In this document: positions 30,695 through 42,690 of the stretch, one piece after another | Layout of the letters: each line of letters begins with the position of its first letter | Position numbering within the stretch: position 1 is the stretch's first letter | The notes under the pieces: generated by a model | Databases searched by the model: none | Told to the model about the DNA's origin: nothing | What the model saw: the letters and a program-made list of their open reading frames with translations, nothing else | Assembly: GCA_977006965.1 (NCBI GenBank) | Contig: OZ345358.1 | Coordinates: 992,001-1,056,000 of the forward strand | Reading direction: 5' to 3' | DNA: 64,000 bases | Source of the DNA: Phymatolithon calcareum | Taxonomy: Eukaryota; Rhodophyta; Florideophyceae; Hapalidiales | Program-made: the position numbers and the translations under genes

Positions 30695-32651
30695 TCAAGG
30701 CATGCGTACCGTGTTCTGCATCTGCATCCAGGAAATGAACAAAAGGCCGCACGGGTAATCCATCAACGTCATCAACCTTGGCAAGCTGATGAACGCCCTG
30801 CATTTCGATGTCCCTATTTTTTCGTTTCGCACAGGCGGCCTTTTGGACGACCGTGAGCCGGCTCCCGGATGTAGCTTGAGGTCAAAAAGTGATGCCACAA
30901 CTTTCTCCCTAAACTCAAGAAGTGTAGGCTTCTCAGCTTTGTAGAACGGTAGAGCAATAGAGCAGTTCACGATAGTTTGCTCCAAGAGAAATGTGAAAAT
31001 TGCATTTGTCCACTTCTGATTGCGCCTCTCGTAATGATAGTACGAGCGAAGCTGATCTGTGATATCAACTCCGCCCATGCACTCATTATAGTCCAGACAA
31101 ACGCGAGGAAGTCTCCGAATTCTTTGCCCTTGATCATTAGTGGAAACGTTTTGCTGAGACCTTTCCTTTCCGTTTAGCCTTCGCGAAACTAAAACAACTT
31201 CATTGAGATCGTCATAAGCAGTGGTGATGAAATGCACTGGCTTCTTGTCCATCCATCCCACTATTCCAATGGGTCCTTGCCGTATCTTTCCGACGATCAT
31301 AGCACCTTTTTCGGCGCGCTTATCCAGCCGAAGAAGTTTTGGAACTCGATTGACCCTCATTGTTCCAACGATACGAGTGTCTCTGAGGAGCAGAATTCTT
31401 GCTAGATCCAGGCTCGTGAAGTAGTTGTCCATCGTCACTGTCCTTCCTGCTCCCAACAAAGGACCCAACACCTGAATCACAGTATGGGAGATGGGCTGCG
31501 AAACACCTTGCTTCTTTCCAGTGTATACCTCTTCCAGTGTACACCTCAATAAAAGGAGTATACCCCGTGATAGGACGTGACACTCCCCATACTTTTATCC
31601 CATATTTGACAGGCGTCATAGGCATATACTGTCTTAAGGAGATTCTTCCCTTGTACGGGACCATTATTTCGTCAAATGAGATGTTCCGTCCCAACCTGTA
31701 CAGTTTTTGCCAATTGATTTGCACTTGATCGACTAACCATCGGATTTTGCTGAGAGGGCTTCTTTTTGCGGAGTATCAACAATGTGCAAACACTGGGTTA
31801 TCTCATGAAATCGGGTTCTGGACATTACACTAGAGGCTGCAAAGCGTTACGGTAGAGCCCATTCTTGTCGTCCATAAGCAATCTCTGGGTATCAGGAATC
31901 TTGACTAGACCAGAAAAAACAGATTGCCGATGTACGCCCTCAGCTCCTTTACGGTAATTTCCTGAAACGACCTCCGATAGCTTTTTGGGAGCCTGGAGCT
32001 TGGCACACCGTTTTCAAAGGCATTTAGGCGCCTTTGTTCTGCATCAAGACGTAGGCGAACGTTCTTGATCTGACCGTATCTGTTCGAAGCACGCCGAATC
32101 CTCGCAAGAATATCCTCTGTAAAAACCATTTCAAAAATGTCAATGGGGTGCAGTTTTCTTCGGGAGGAAAACTGCTCAGCGATGATGCTTCCTTCCTTAG
32201 GGCCGATAGAGTTCGCGGGTGGTATCCTTATGCCGGTCATTTCCTCCCCAATGATGACAAGTGCTGAGTGCAATGTCAAAATCTCATCTCTGTGTTCCTC
32301 TGAGTCTGCAGTCTCTTCATCCTCCTCTCCCTGTTCGAGTACGATATCCTTCGATCCACTCTCGTCATCAGAGTCACTGGCTTCTGGCGAACGACTCCGA
32401 GTAACCAAAGCCATATTTGAATCTGGTTCATGTCCTTCTATTTGTTGGGTGCTGATACCTCGAGTCTGCTCATGGTCTCCACTGTCAGGTGTCTCTGGAG
32501 ACGAAGGATTTCGAGTAACCAAAGTCACATTTGAATCTGGTAGTGATGGTTGATGTCCTTCCATGGGCTGGTTACTGATATCCCGAGTCCGCTCATGGTC
32601 TGCACTGTCTGGTGTGTCTGGAGACTTTCTTTTTCCGCGACGCTTCTTCAA
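30695..32651 (-). pseudogene. PiggyBac transposase pseudogene
   Basis: The N-terminal part (32651-31905) is acidic and serine-rich, with two imperfect tandem repeats of about 33 residues (SPDTPDSADHERTRDIS and SPETPDSGDHEQTRGIS), and then enters the DDE_Tnp_1_7 domain (LHPIDIFEMVFTEDIL...ELRAYIGNLFFL). In-frame stops and an apparent deletion follow. The next block (31724-31320) has ISFDEIMVPYKGRISLRQYM and VKYGIKVWG. After a frameshift the third (31549-30695) has VTMDNYFTSLDLA, LDYNECMGGVDITDQLRSYY and RRNQKWTNAIF. The DE, D and D catalytic motifs are all visible, but the protein cannot be made in one piece. The frame opens with TTG, so the true start is unknown. Confidence 0.9.
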
Positions 32652-33061
32652 CTCTCTGAGAGCGAATTGTTTAGTTCATAACGAGCGAACATCTTCTTCT
32701 AAAGCTGTCCTGTCCGCAGAAAATTGTGTTTCTGCCCACCGTTTTAGACGGTCTTTCTTGCAGGAAAGACTTCCCGCTGTAGGGAGTCTCAAGGATCTCA
32801 AGCAATCCTCCACTGCTTTTCCACGCCACATCCGGTCTTTACGTTTAGAGCCTGGTGGATCCGAAAATGATGTTCATGAAAATATAGACATGGAACCCGT
32901 TCCTACCTGCACAACGAAGGAGAAAGGAGGAATTTAAGACCCGAAATGGACTATAATTGAATTATTTTAACAATAAAATCTGCAAAAAGTATCCACAAAA
33001 TAAGAATGACCGAAACAGGACAGATTTGTCCAGAAATGGATGTGCAGTACGAGAGGGTTAA

Positions 33062-34798
33062 ACGGTCAGCAAAAGTGGGGAAAATTCGCAAAATAGACAT
33101 ACCTGACGACAGGTTCTACTCATTCACTATGCAGAGCATTCTGCCACAGAAATATTTACTGCATGTGCCGCTCTCTAAACTCAAGTGGCATCTCCGCTAT
33201 CGAACGCGGTGAGGTCGATGATCGCAGACTGCGGCCCAGCTGCTTTTGACGTACCTGTGCTCTGCGGCCATCAAGCACAGCGACGCAGATCGTGCCGTAC
33301 AGTGGTCTACGCCATACCTGAACAGAATGCGTATCTTATGCTAGTGAATCTCACAGCTGAAGAGCCGCCAATGCTATGGATTTTGGAGTGCATGTACACG
33401 TGGGCAACATGCGAATAATTACATGACGGCGACGAAGATGCGTAAACCTTGAGCCCTACGGCTTCTAAACAGCGTGTAATTCTCTGTGATGAGGATGCAT
33501 TTTATTCTTGATATGTACTAAACCATCCCTCTCAATGTCGGAGGCGCGAGGATATTACTGATGAGCAGAAAGGAAACTGTGCTGGAACTCTCGCTAACTG
33601 CTGGAGCTGTTGGTTCTTCGTACGACGCGGAAACCTTCGCTGCCGTTCATGATTTCAAGAGGTGGAAAGGCGTCCTTTTGTGCCTGGAAGCACTGTAAGT
33701 TGGTTCACGGACAGCAGGAGCTGCATCGACGCTATTGACGGCTAGCCACGGATGTACGGGGAAATGATACTGAAGTTTTGGTGTCTTATGGAACAGCTGA
33801 TGTCCTAGGAGATCTTCGTCGAAGCCATTTGGATACACAGGCATTGCAGAACTCACACAAGCGATGCTGGAGACGAGCTAGCTCGTAGGGATATTTTTGA
33901 AAGACGCCTTGTGGACTACAAAAGAGTTCCGTTGACACTCGAGGCGGCAAGATCCATCATCAGGCCATGTCTCAAACCCAAGCCTCTCACCATTCCGACA
34001 CTTCTCGACGGCTTTCCACTATCGCATAGACGAACTGAAGTGATCTTGCATCAGCTAATTGGGGACTGTTCCACTCTCGTGGCCTCTTTTCACATTGGAC
34101 AGAACTTGGCTGAAATGCTGTACGACCCAGAATGCAAGATGTGTAGTACCGACTGTAACGAAACAGTTCAACATCTAGTGCTAAGCTGTGGTGGACGTTC
34201 TGCCTCCAGACGCAAGTTTATTGGACGGGTAGGTACCAAAACCGCTGAGGAATTATGCCGTGAGAGACCATTAGACGTACTCAAACTTGTGAACAATGAG
34301 AAAATGTTTTCGAACAGCCTCAGAAGCTCACCGTCTGAGTGAGCGAGCTTTCTGCAATAAGGAAAGAAAGAATAATTACATCATAGGGCTCTCCCGCCTG
34401 GGTTTTGTGAGCTCTCACAGCTCGGAGCAGACCAGCAGTATCGTTGTCAAGATGCATGCAGAACCAATATGGAAACTTATGGCCTCTGTAATCGGGTGCA
34501 TGTCCAACGATCGCTTCAGAAGCAGCCGCATGGCTCACCAAATGATGACGAACGGCAAGTTCCTCACGCCTTACTGCTAAAATAAGCACGAGGAACAGTC
34601 ATCCGAGAGGAGAATCTGCTTTTAGAACCGAAAGTCACGAAAGTGGCGCGTTGAGCTGTGTTGTTGGCAGCGAAATGAGCGCTGTGAGATCAGCTTAGCA
34701 CACTAATATGATTAGGTACACCGAGTGCTCTGTGTAACAGATCAGTAGGTGTGGCTCGTGTTGTGTATTTAGCGAATTTTCCCCACTTTTGCTGACCA
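33062..34798. mobile_element. Probable non-autonomous element abutting the PiggyBac end
   Basis: The first 34 bp (from CGGTCAGCAAAAGTGGGG on) recur inverted at the right end (34765-34798) with two mismatches. The left side is TTAA, shared with the neighbouring PiggyBac element (33058-33061); the right side is TTGA (34799-34802). It contains a LINE fragment (33560-34342) and no transposase. Long inverted repeats and TTAA-like flanks suggest a PiggyBac-mobilised element; the assignment is inference because the right tetranucleotide is imperfect. Confidence 0.6.
33560..34342 (+). pseudogene. LINE fragment with RNase H and C-terminal zinc knuckle
   Basis: Around 33695-33900 the plus strand reads (with stops) VSWFTDSRSCIDAID and a later HTSDAGDELARRD, which match the D-S and H-x-x-x-x-x-N/D-E-x-A-D motifs of non-LTR RNase H. 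The open frame 33911-34342 follows with LPDLL-like spacer sequence and CKMCSTDCNETVQHLVLSC, a zinc knuckle, then SRRKFIG and TAEELCRERP. The same C-terminus is seen as fragments after each dehydrogenase gene. No RT domain is attached. Confidence 0.65.
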
Positions 34799-34802
34799 TT
34801 GA

Positions 34803-35365
34803 GCCAATTTCCCTATTTTATATTTTTCTGAAGTCTTATAAAAAGAAAATAGTGCTGTCGAAGGAGGTGCTATTTCTGGAAGTCCTCCATTTAGAGTAAA
34901 AACCTGGCAATCTCAGACCTGCGTCATATAGCAAGGTTATGGTTTTATGGCAGTACACTGTGTGTGTCCATGTACACATGGGCCCCCTGGCGTGGCTGCA
35001 TTGATACGGTAATTTAGTGGACAAATCTGTCCACTGAAAACTTTACCAAGTTTAAGCTTTTAAAGAAAGCTCTTACAATGGATGTGGTGCTGAATTCTGT
35101 TCGGTCTAATATTCTTCAGAAAATTCTCTCTCGCACTCGGAAGATCTTCACAATGTCCCATTGGCAAATAATGGAAATCGTAAAAGCTATTTAAAGAAAA
35201 AGAATATTGATCGATATTACGGACAGATCCCATTTTTGAGGAGCGATTTTCGCTTCCGAAATTTAAATGGACGAGTAGTCTATTACGTGTTTGATCCTTT
35301 TTTGGAATTTTTGTGAAAAATGAAAAGCTGTATCAATTAAAGTTGAAATCGGAGCTAAAATTCGA
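34803..35365. other. No gene recognised
   Basis: AT-rich sequence between the non-autonomous element and segmental duplication copy 2. An imperfect palindrome TGGACAAATCTGTCCA lies near 35015-35030 and resembles a motif in the PiggyBac right end (about 33018-33031). No coding or RNA signal is seen. Confidence 0.4.
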
Positions 35366-36809
35366 CCTCTCCTGCGGCGGACGCGCAAGAATACCAATAG
35401 CTCAAATGTGATATCTGCTTGGTTCAAGCCTGAATACTTTCGGTGTTACGTGCACGAGAAGAAACTGCTCATTCCAGCCCAAAATCGATGATTCGGGGAA
35501 TTTTGATTCCGGGCCTCAATGGCCATTGTGCATTATTCATGCTGCCTTGCACACGAAATTGTAGTGCCAACATGTAAGTATCTTCGAAGACGTGATCGTC
35601 AGCCTCCAACGACGCGTATTGCACACATGATTAATGGATGATGACGATGCATTTCGGAATGAATATCTCATTAGCCAGGAGATAATATATGTTTATTGAG
35701 ATGTTTGCGATTTAGGTTGATGCGATCTGTGCGGATAGAATGTGAATCAATAGTATTAGAGATGATGTGTTGATAAGGAAAATGGTTAAGCTCACCATGT
35801 TAGTGGGGTAGACAGAGAGAACAACCACGTGCAAGTACACATGCTTTCCTTTCTGTACCTTTATTAGTCAAGCACACGTGATATTACTTGCCTACGATGT
35901 AACCGAGAGGTCGCCGTGGGACTAACGGTAAAGTTTAGGTTTTAATTATTACAATGGTAAAGTTGAAAATTTTTTAATTTTCACAGATTTATTTTCGACC
36001 ACCTACGCGCTCATAAGAGATTGTTCGACAACGCCACTCAATTCAGGGAGATACGAGAAATCCTGTATTTGAAAATAGAAGAAAGAGAGCTCACCTTGAG
36101 AAACATCCTTCTTGGGAAATTTTACTCTGTGGTAGGCTGCGTTGTTACGAGTACACAAAAAAGAGAAAGACCTGGGCCACAGCCATGTTTTGTGCTCCAC
36201 ATCGTAGCACCGCACGGAGCTTCGGCTCTTGGTGTCTCGCAAAACTTGCGCAAGAGCCAAGCATCCAACACCCGTGCCAGGGCTGTTGTGCTTTCTGTTA
36301 CAGAAACGGCTATTATACGCCACGGCGCGTATATATTCACTCGACCAAAAGTCCCTTTTGGTCCTCTTTTTGTAACCCACAAGGTTAACTTCTCATAACG
36401 TACTAGTGCTAGAATCGAACGTACTAATCTTAGTTTAGTAACGGGAGTATTAGCTAAGTAGTAGTTTTGCACCCGTTAGTATTAGTTTTACTGACCTCCT
36501 ATAGGTCTAGATCGTAACGATACAGTGTAGTTGGGTTTTTCCGTTTGACTGAGCTAGACTACTTAAGGCGCTCCGACTTGCGGTCGTCCTAGAACACAAG
36601 CAACTCAACCAAACTACCCAGTAAAGTCATCCATCCGACTTCCTCACACAATGTGTGGGGTTGTGAATCGCAATGGATGGTACACTGGTTTTGGTCGGGT
36701 TGTTCCCTGGCGGAAAGCCGAGGGCGGCGCGAAGCGGCGACCTTTATAGAAAAAACATTGGATCAAAGGATGTCTTGGCAATATGAGAAATTGATCAATG
36801 GAAGAATCT

Positions 36810-36830
36810 GGAAGCCGCGAAGCGGCTTCC
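36810..36830. repeat. Short perfect hairpin specific to copy 2
   Basis: GGAAGCCGC and GCGGCTTCC flank a GAA loop. It lies in the stretch 36650-36870, which does not align with copy 1 and is GC-rich with related GCGAAGCGGC motifs upstream. Confidence 0.6.
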
Positions 36831-38184
36831 TAGCACGCCGCAGGGGCCGCCACTGTGCTATGCGCCCCCAATTCGAAGATTACGAATTGTTGCAAACACG
36901 CATGACGATTCATGAACGTGCATGGAGATGCCGAATGTGCAAAACGGTATAACATGCGTCGACATTAGAAATGTAGAGCGTGGTACATGCCTCATAAAAA
37001 AATAATCCAGATTTTATTCACATGGTTGCAATCCTAGTGGAAAACTTTTAAGCTGTCTATTTATCTAAAGAAAACAAAAATGCTACAATAGGTATAGCAC
37101 GCGTCGAAGTCGGCAGTATGTCACCATAACATGCAGTTTGGCTGATTTTCAACTGGCGGGATAAGGGTCAGCATATTTTTCAATTGACCATATTATGCGG
37201 GATTCGGCAGTACAAAGTGGGATCTGTTCGAACTGCGCGGCCAAACTATTTCCGAAAAAATTTTCACCCTTATATCGCCCCTCGAAGTTTATATACATCG
37301 ATATAAAATATGTCGATATAGTTGTAGAAAGCGATAAACGTTATGTCGAAAGCGCGGTGAATGGGATGCACGGAGTTTCTCAGACTTGGTCATACGATCA
37401 AATGCAAATGAATTGAACCAATAAATAGAAAACAAGCATGCTGTGTATGACACGCGGACAAATCGCCTTCTTCATGATCTTGTCCGACAAAGTCGTGTAA
37501 ACTGTATGATATATGATCTGGTAACAATACTTGATTGGGTGGACGCGTTTCGCATTGCTGTGGACGAGTTTTTTCAAGAAAGTAACTGTTTCATAGAGGC
37601 ACCGGAAGACCTTCAGGGGCACCAGTGCATACGTTAATTTTGCGAAAGGCCCAATATACTCCAAGATCATTGAAAACGCCATTTCCCGCACGTCCCAGAG
37701 CTCCCAGTTTAGTCAAAGTGATATTTTGCAGAATTTACAAATTTTGATGTATTTTGTTCATAACTTTTATTATACGAAAAACGCCTACTGTAAGTACTCT
37801 TGATATAGAATTGCACACAGATTTCTACTTTTTTCTTCCCTGATGCACTTCCTGCCTTCGTTAAATCCCAAACCATGGGTACACGTATGTAAGAAAGGCT
37901 TTGCATGCAATGAAGTAAAAAGTAAGTCTTCACATACAACCCAGCTGCATTCTGTAACTTACTGTACATGGACTCCAGCAGCCTTCCAGCTGGTGCATCT
38001 CAAATTTCGGAAGATCCGGAGTATCCGTACAGTACAGTAATTGTGCTCGTCAATGGGGCACATTTAAATCGGCAAACTCGCCCCCAATTGCCTTCCCTAC
38101 TTCTCGCCACCACACTAGCAGCCGAACACAATCTCCACATCCATCTCTTCCATCCCCATTCTCTCAAAGAGTTCTGCAAACACT

Positions 38185-39012
38185 ATGGCGAAAACCGTTC
38201 TGATCACGGGCACCTCTTCCGGCATCGGCCATGCAGCCGCGAAACACTTCGCATCCGCAGGATGGAACGTGGCGGCAACGATGCGCAATCCATCCAGTGA
38301 AGCCGGCACCGCGCTGGCGGCGCTGCCTAACGTGATCGTCCTGGCGCTGGATGTCACCTCGTCATCAGCGGTGACGACCGCGGTGGCAGACACGATCGCC
38401 CACTTCGGCGGCCTCGACGCGCTCGTCAATAACGCAGGGTACGCACTGGCCGGTCCGATGGAGCTTGCCACGATGGCGCAGATTGAGCGGCAGTTTGCCA
38501 CCAATCTTTTCGGACCTATCGCACTCATGCAGGCCGTGATGCCGCATATGCGCGAGAGGCATGCCGGTGTCATTGTCAACGTCACATCTGTTGGAGGTCG
38601 ATATGTATTGCCGTTTAACAGTCTTTACCATGGAACTAAATTCGGACTCGAGGGCGTCTCCGAGGGCGCCGCACTCGAGCTGGCACCGCTCGGCATTCGT
38701 GTACGCCTTGTTGAGCCCGGTGGTGTGCGCACGGACTTTGCGGGACGCAGTCTTGTCATGACATCGTCGGAAACTGTGAAGGATTACGATAAGATGGTTT
38801 CTAACACGCTCATAGCCTTTGGGGGGATTACTAGTGGTGGATCGGAGCCGGAGGATATTGCAAAGGTCGTTTATGAGGCGGTTACGGATGAGTCGGAGAA
38901 GATACGGTTTCCGGCTGGGGAGGATGCGCATGTTATGTTGAAGGAACGGTTTGGAATGTCGGATGAGGATCATCAACGGAAGATGACGAAGCAATTTAAT
39001 TTGGCAGAATAG
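38185..39012 (+). CDS. Short-chain dehydrogenase/reductase (copy 2 of a duplicated pair)
   Basis: A 275-residue single-exon protein, 265 of 275 residues identical to the copy at 13526-14353. TGTSSGIG (8-15), NNAG (82-85), Asn107, Ser135, Tyr148 and Lys152 are all kept. The replacements are R16H, D39E, G87A, K97M, L119M, S186A, D191V and three near residues 207-217 (A to T, M to I, S to T); only G87A is close to the cofactor site. Both copies staying open over 825 bp while flanking remnants drift suggests both are, or recently were, under selection. The 3' flank is nearly identical in both copies for over 500 bp. Confidence 0.93.
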   Translation: MAKTVLITGTSSGIGHAAAKHFASAGWNVAATMRNPSSEAGTALAALPNVIVLALDVTSSSAVTTAVADTIAHFGGLDALVNNAGYALAGPMELATMAQIERQFATNLFGPIALMQAVMPHMRERHAGVIVNVTSVGGRYVLPFNSLYHGTKFGLEGVSEGAALELAPLGIRVRLVEPGGVRTDFAGRSLVMTSSETVKDYDKMVSNTLIAFGGITSGGSEPEDIAKVVYEAVTDESEKIRFPAGEDAHVMLKERFGMSDEDHQRKMTKQFNLAE

Positions 39013-39219
39013 GGCTCGACCAAATTGTGTTTTTCACAACGTCATGCGCTTCCCGATAAGGGAATGAACGTGAGGAGCTTTTTGTCCAGTCCTTAAGCTA
39101 CACTCACGTTCGATTTTTAGTAAATTGGCCCGAGAGGTCCATTTTTAGGCTCTCAGGCATTCAGATCGTTCTAGTAGGGCTGTCTTGAGTGAAGGACATA
39201 GCACTGTTGTGTTATTGCA

Positions 39220-39555
39220 GTTCCAATGGACGGCTTCCTTCGTCGATGCGGACGCGAAGCAGCGTACTGCACTTGCACGTAATCCACTTTCGTGTGCTCT
39301 ATCCGTCTCGGTCGCGGTCGCAGTCATTCATTCCCTGTGTTTATTTATCGAATACATCGAGGCAAGGTCTGTATTTCTGGTTGCAAGGAAACTGCCAACC
39401 ACCTGTTTTTACGTTGTGGTGGACGTTCCGTCTACAGACGTCAGTTTATTGGTATACTGGATACAAATACCGCAGAAGAGCTATGCCGTGAGAGACCCTT
39501 AGCTATACTCAAATTTCTGAACAATGAGCAGCTGTCGCATGTAGACGCGCAATGA
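39220..39555 (+). pseudogene. LINE C-terminal zinc-knuckle fragment, copy 2
   Basis: Same remnant as at 14560-14880. The frame from 39292 stays open longer here, reading CKETANHLFLRCGG, FIG and TAEELCRERPLAILKFLNNE, which aligns further with the fragment at 34120-34320. Confidence 0.6.
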
Positions 39556-39800
39556 TGCAGTGGCGCCAGAGGCTGCAGGAACAGGGATATAAGTTCCGGT
39601 ATAGGTTCTTTGCGCAGGAAGCACGTGGCTAGACGGTGATCGGAATTCGATTTAAGAAGTTCCCCTCCAGTAGTTTTAGTAGAGAGGCAACGCATCATAG
39701 AGGGAGTATCGGCTTCGAAGGTATACCAACCTTCTTCCTTGAGACACTCGCAGTGATTACAAAAATTTCTTTCCTGCAGGAGAATGTTTGAGTGTTAAGA

Positions 39801-40234
39801 AGAAGAAGTGGAGATTTTTATTATAGTGTTACCAACGCATCTGCAGACGCTTGGGGCAACACTTCTGATGAGCCATGAGGACTCAATTCAGAGCCCAGAG
39901 GCTCCATTTCGCATAAAAACGGCTATAGTCAGCAATATTAGAAAACCTACCTCTGATCTCAACGGAGAGATCTCGAGGGGGAAAATCATTTCACTTCAAT
40001 GGCCGCGCAGAGCATCGTATCGTGTGAACGTGCGGAAAGGAAAATTTTATGACGTCCGAGGTCGTTTCCCGCGCCGAAGCAAGTTTACCGACGTCCCGGG
40101 TCCGCGTGCCGCGCCGATCTTCAGGACTTACTCTCGCTCGGCCTGCCCGCCGATCCGCGCGGGGGGGTTACTGACGTCCCCAGTCTTGCGAGCGCCGGAG
40201 CGTGATGGGCGAGTTTACCGACGTCCCGGGTCCA
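39801..40234 (-). mobile_element. TTC-tailed retroposon (434 bp) with GC-rich head
   Basis: The flanks are an exact 14-bp duplication TTTGAGTGTTAAGA (39787-39800 and 40235-40248); copy 1 has the single site at about 15149. On the minus strand it has a GC-rich head (40234-40040), an AT-richer body and a TTC tail (AAATCTCCACTTCTTCTT). The head contains a 22-bp sequence twice (40212-40233 and 40082-40103), 130 bp apart, and a partial third copy (40167-40181), each with a GACGTC core. A second copy of the body and tail is at 7692-7875. The long target duplication and repeat tail indicate LINE-driven retroposition. No tRNA, 7SL or 5S head is recognised. Confidence 0.8.
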
Positions 40235-40239
40235 TTTGA

Positions 40240-42050
40240 GTGTTAAGAGGAAGCTTGTTCAAGCTTGATTTGGAAAATGATGACCAACCAGTTATGGAAA
40301 GGGGAAGTTCTTCGTCGGCGCAACTCACCGATCGGCAACCAACCGCACTATTCCAACCCGTTAGTCACCCAATACTACGGAGTCGCGACCCAAAAGTGGG
40401 AACACAATTTTTGAAGAGAAAACGTTATGAAGATGAAGTCAACGAGAAGAAGAAGAAAGTCCAGTCGATGACGGTGGCATATTACAAGGTGTCAATCGAT
40501 AGGAGCCTTCTTGAGTCCATGTTCTTTTAGGGAAGTTCAATAGCATACCAAGAGTTAAGTCATCTGGAGCACTGACTTCGAACTAAATTCAAAAATTTAT
40601 TGAAGGTTTGGTGAACAAGAATGAAGGCGAACATGTGCACTCAGAAAATATAGAGAAGGCTCTCCACAGTAATCGAATGCCAATGCACGATGTACAAGCA
40701 GAAGCAAGGATTCTAGAATTTGCTGCACATTGCTTCTCAAGAGTAGAAGAAGCTGAGTACCCGAACTTCAGGGCAATCAATTCGAGGAAAGCTATAACCC
40801 TTATGCAGGATAGGTTATTCCCGACAAATTTGAAATAGGTAATGGAAAGGCACCTAGTATATCAGAAAAATTGAAGGACGACCTAAGGCCCTATATCAAT
40901 TTATTTTGCATGTAAGCAGGGATATTAAAAGGGCAAACTGTATGCGCCCTATGGGTCCAACATCAACACCGAGAAAACCGCAAACAGATCCGGAGTGGAC
41001 TCGAAACCAAAGAAATGGACTCCAGTTTGCCTTTATCCTCCATGTAAGACCAAAGGAAAAAGGGCTTTCTAAGCGACTGCGAGGATAGCGAGGAAGATGA
41101 GAAGAAAGGGCTACTGGATAAGCACAAGAAGAAAAGAACAGAAAGGCGCGAAGAAAGCGTCGAGCCAAAAAAGTGATATGAATCCAAAAAATAGCACACG
41201 CATCAAGCATGGCTTGGGGGAGTGGAGACAAGCATGATATGCGCAGATTCGGGATAAGATATTAATCTGTTAGACTGACGCCTCCGAAACTTTATACAAC
41301 GTTAATGGAAACCGGGGCCGGAATTGAAAGCAAATATGGATTGGCAGCAGCAACAAATTCAGAGAAGGAACCTTTCTATATCTCCTGCCACAAGGAGGTG
41401 AAGATTACGCCAGAACTCTTCATCCGTCATGGAAATATGCTCACAATACGTGAATTGATGTGGCAGGTTGCAAATCAAGAGGTTAAGGAGCCTCTGCTTC
41501 GGCGACCAACTTGGACAAGAAACAAAAGACGTCCTTGAAGCAGCTTTTTTTTCCAAACAAATGATCTTATCGACGAAAAGCAGGGTTTTTCGGTGTTGAT
41601 TGTGCACCCTTAGGGCGCATGCTGTCTGCCTGCTCCCTTGCACAACAAATTGATATAGTCCCTTAGGTCGTCCTTCAATCCTTTCTGATATTCGAGGTGC
41701 CTTTTCATTACCTATTTCAAATTTGTTGGGAATACCCTATCCCGCATTCAGGCTATGGCTTTCCTCTTTTCTTTAAAATTCCATGTGCGCCCAACTCGTA
41801 CATCGCAGTCCTGACCTTCTTCAGGCACTGCAGTTTTAGTCTGTTCGTGACTCCCTCTGGCCCTAGAAGATTTTCCTGTCCTGCGTTGTACGCAACCGCC
41901 GGCGACACAAGATCCCTTCAGTTGCTTCGAAGGGACCCGTCCCGAACGGGGCGTGCAGGAGGCCAAGAAGGCGCTCGGGAAGCAATAAGTTTCTCCATCA
42001 AAGTCCACGTTGCGACATGGAAGCCGCAGTCAAACTTGCCACGATAGCAT
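40240..42050. pseudogene. Unrecognised decayed coding repeat with inverted arms, copy 2
   Basis: Counterpart of 15155-16960. The inverted arms are at about 40793-40955 and 41606-41766. The plus fragment ends SRKAITLMQDRLFPTNLK (40838), and its mirror on the minus strand is truncated. The charged CKTKGKK...SDCEDSEEDE segment seen at 15911-16093 is present here in a broken frame (about 41010-41170). Confidence 0.4.
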
Positions 42051-42059
42051 GGGAATGGA

Positions 42060-42690
42060 AAAAACTTAGGCCCTCGAATAGCTGCTAGCCCCACTAGGGA
42101 AAATGCAAAATGAATGAATGGCCCTAGAGATACGCCAAGGTATGAAATTCGGAACGTACTCCAGGACCTTATTCCCGAGCTTAAACTTCGCGTCCAGTGT
42201 TTCTGCTGATGCTAAGATCTCGCTTTTGTCCTTATTCGTGTTTCAGGTCATTCCTTACTGCTAGGCCTATTGCATGGCTATGTCCAACAGACCTTGCACT
42301 GCCACTCGTAATTTCGCAGAGAGAAGTACGTCATCTGCGAATAGCATAGAAGGTATATCAGCCCAGGTCGAGGGGAAATATGTCGCCGTGAAAGTCAGAA
42401 GTAGTGGTCATTTTGAAAGCTCCCAGAGCCTCAACTAGGAGTAACGAGGCAGCTTTTTCAAGCTTCTCTAAGCTATGTCCTCTGGCTACTCAAGACGTCC
42501 TTGCTTTGTATTTCTCTGCCAACAAGCGCTCTTGTGAGTCTCTTGCGCTCAAACTGAATTTCAGTGGTCATTTTCGACGTGGCAAATGTGTGTTCTAACG
42601 CAACTAGTTGGATTACGGCGGTAATCCCAAAGTAGGCACCCAATACTTATTTTCTCCAAAGAGGTACTCAGTTAATATCAAACTACTGCA
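42060..42690 (-). pseudogene. Two LINE fragments, copy 2
   Basis: Counterpart of 17010-17640 with the same RT piece and 3' piece; no further decay pattern distinguishes it. Confidence 0.6.

Larger units (their letters stand above)
29639..33057 (-). mobile_element. PiggyBac transposon with TTAA ends
   Basis: The 3,419-bp element is flanked by TTAA at 29635-29638 and 33058-33061. The ends are CCCCCTCGTATTGC on the left and, from the right, CCCTCTCGTACTGC. A decayed canonical PiggyBac transposase occupies 32651-30695 on the minus strand. About 1 kb left of it (29640-30600) is not explained by the transposase and contains two open frames on the opposite strand. This family is distinct from the CTAG family A-E, though both belong to the PiggyBac superfamily. 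Confidence 0.9.

Noticed and set aside
39808-40239. 143-codon plus-strand frame
   Set aside because: It lies antisense across the TTC-tailed retroposon and exists because of its GC-rich head; no domain.
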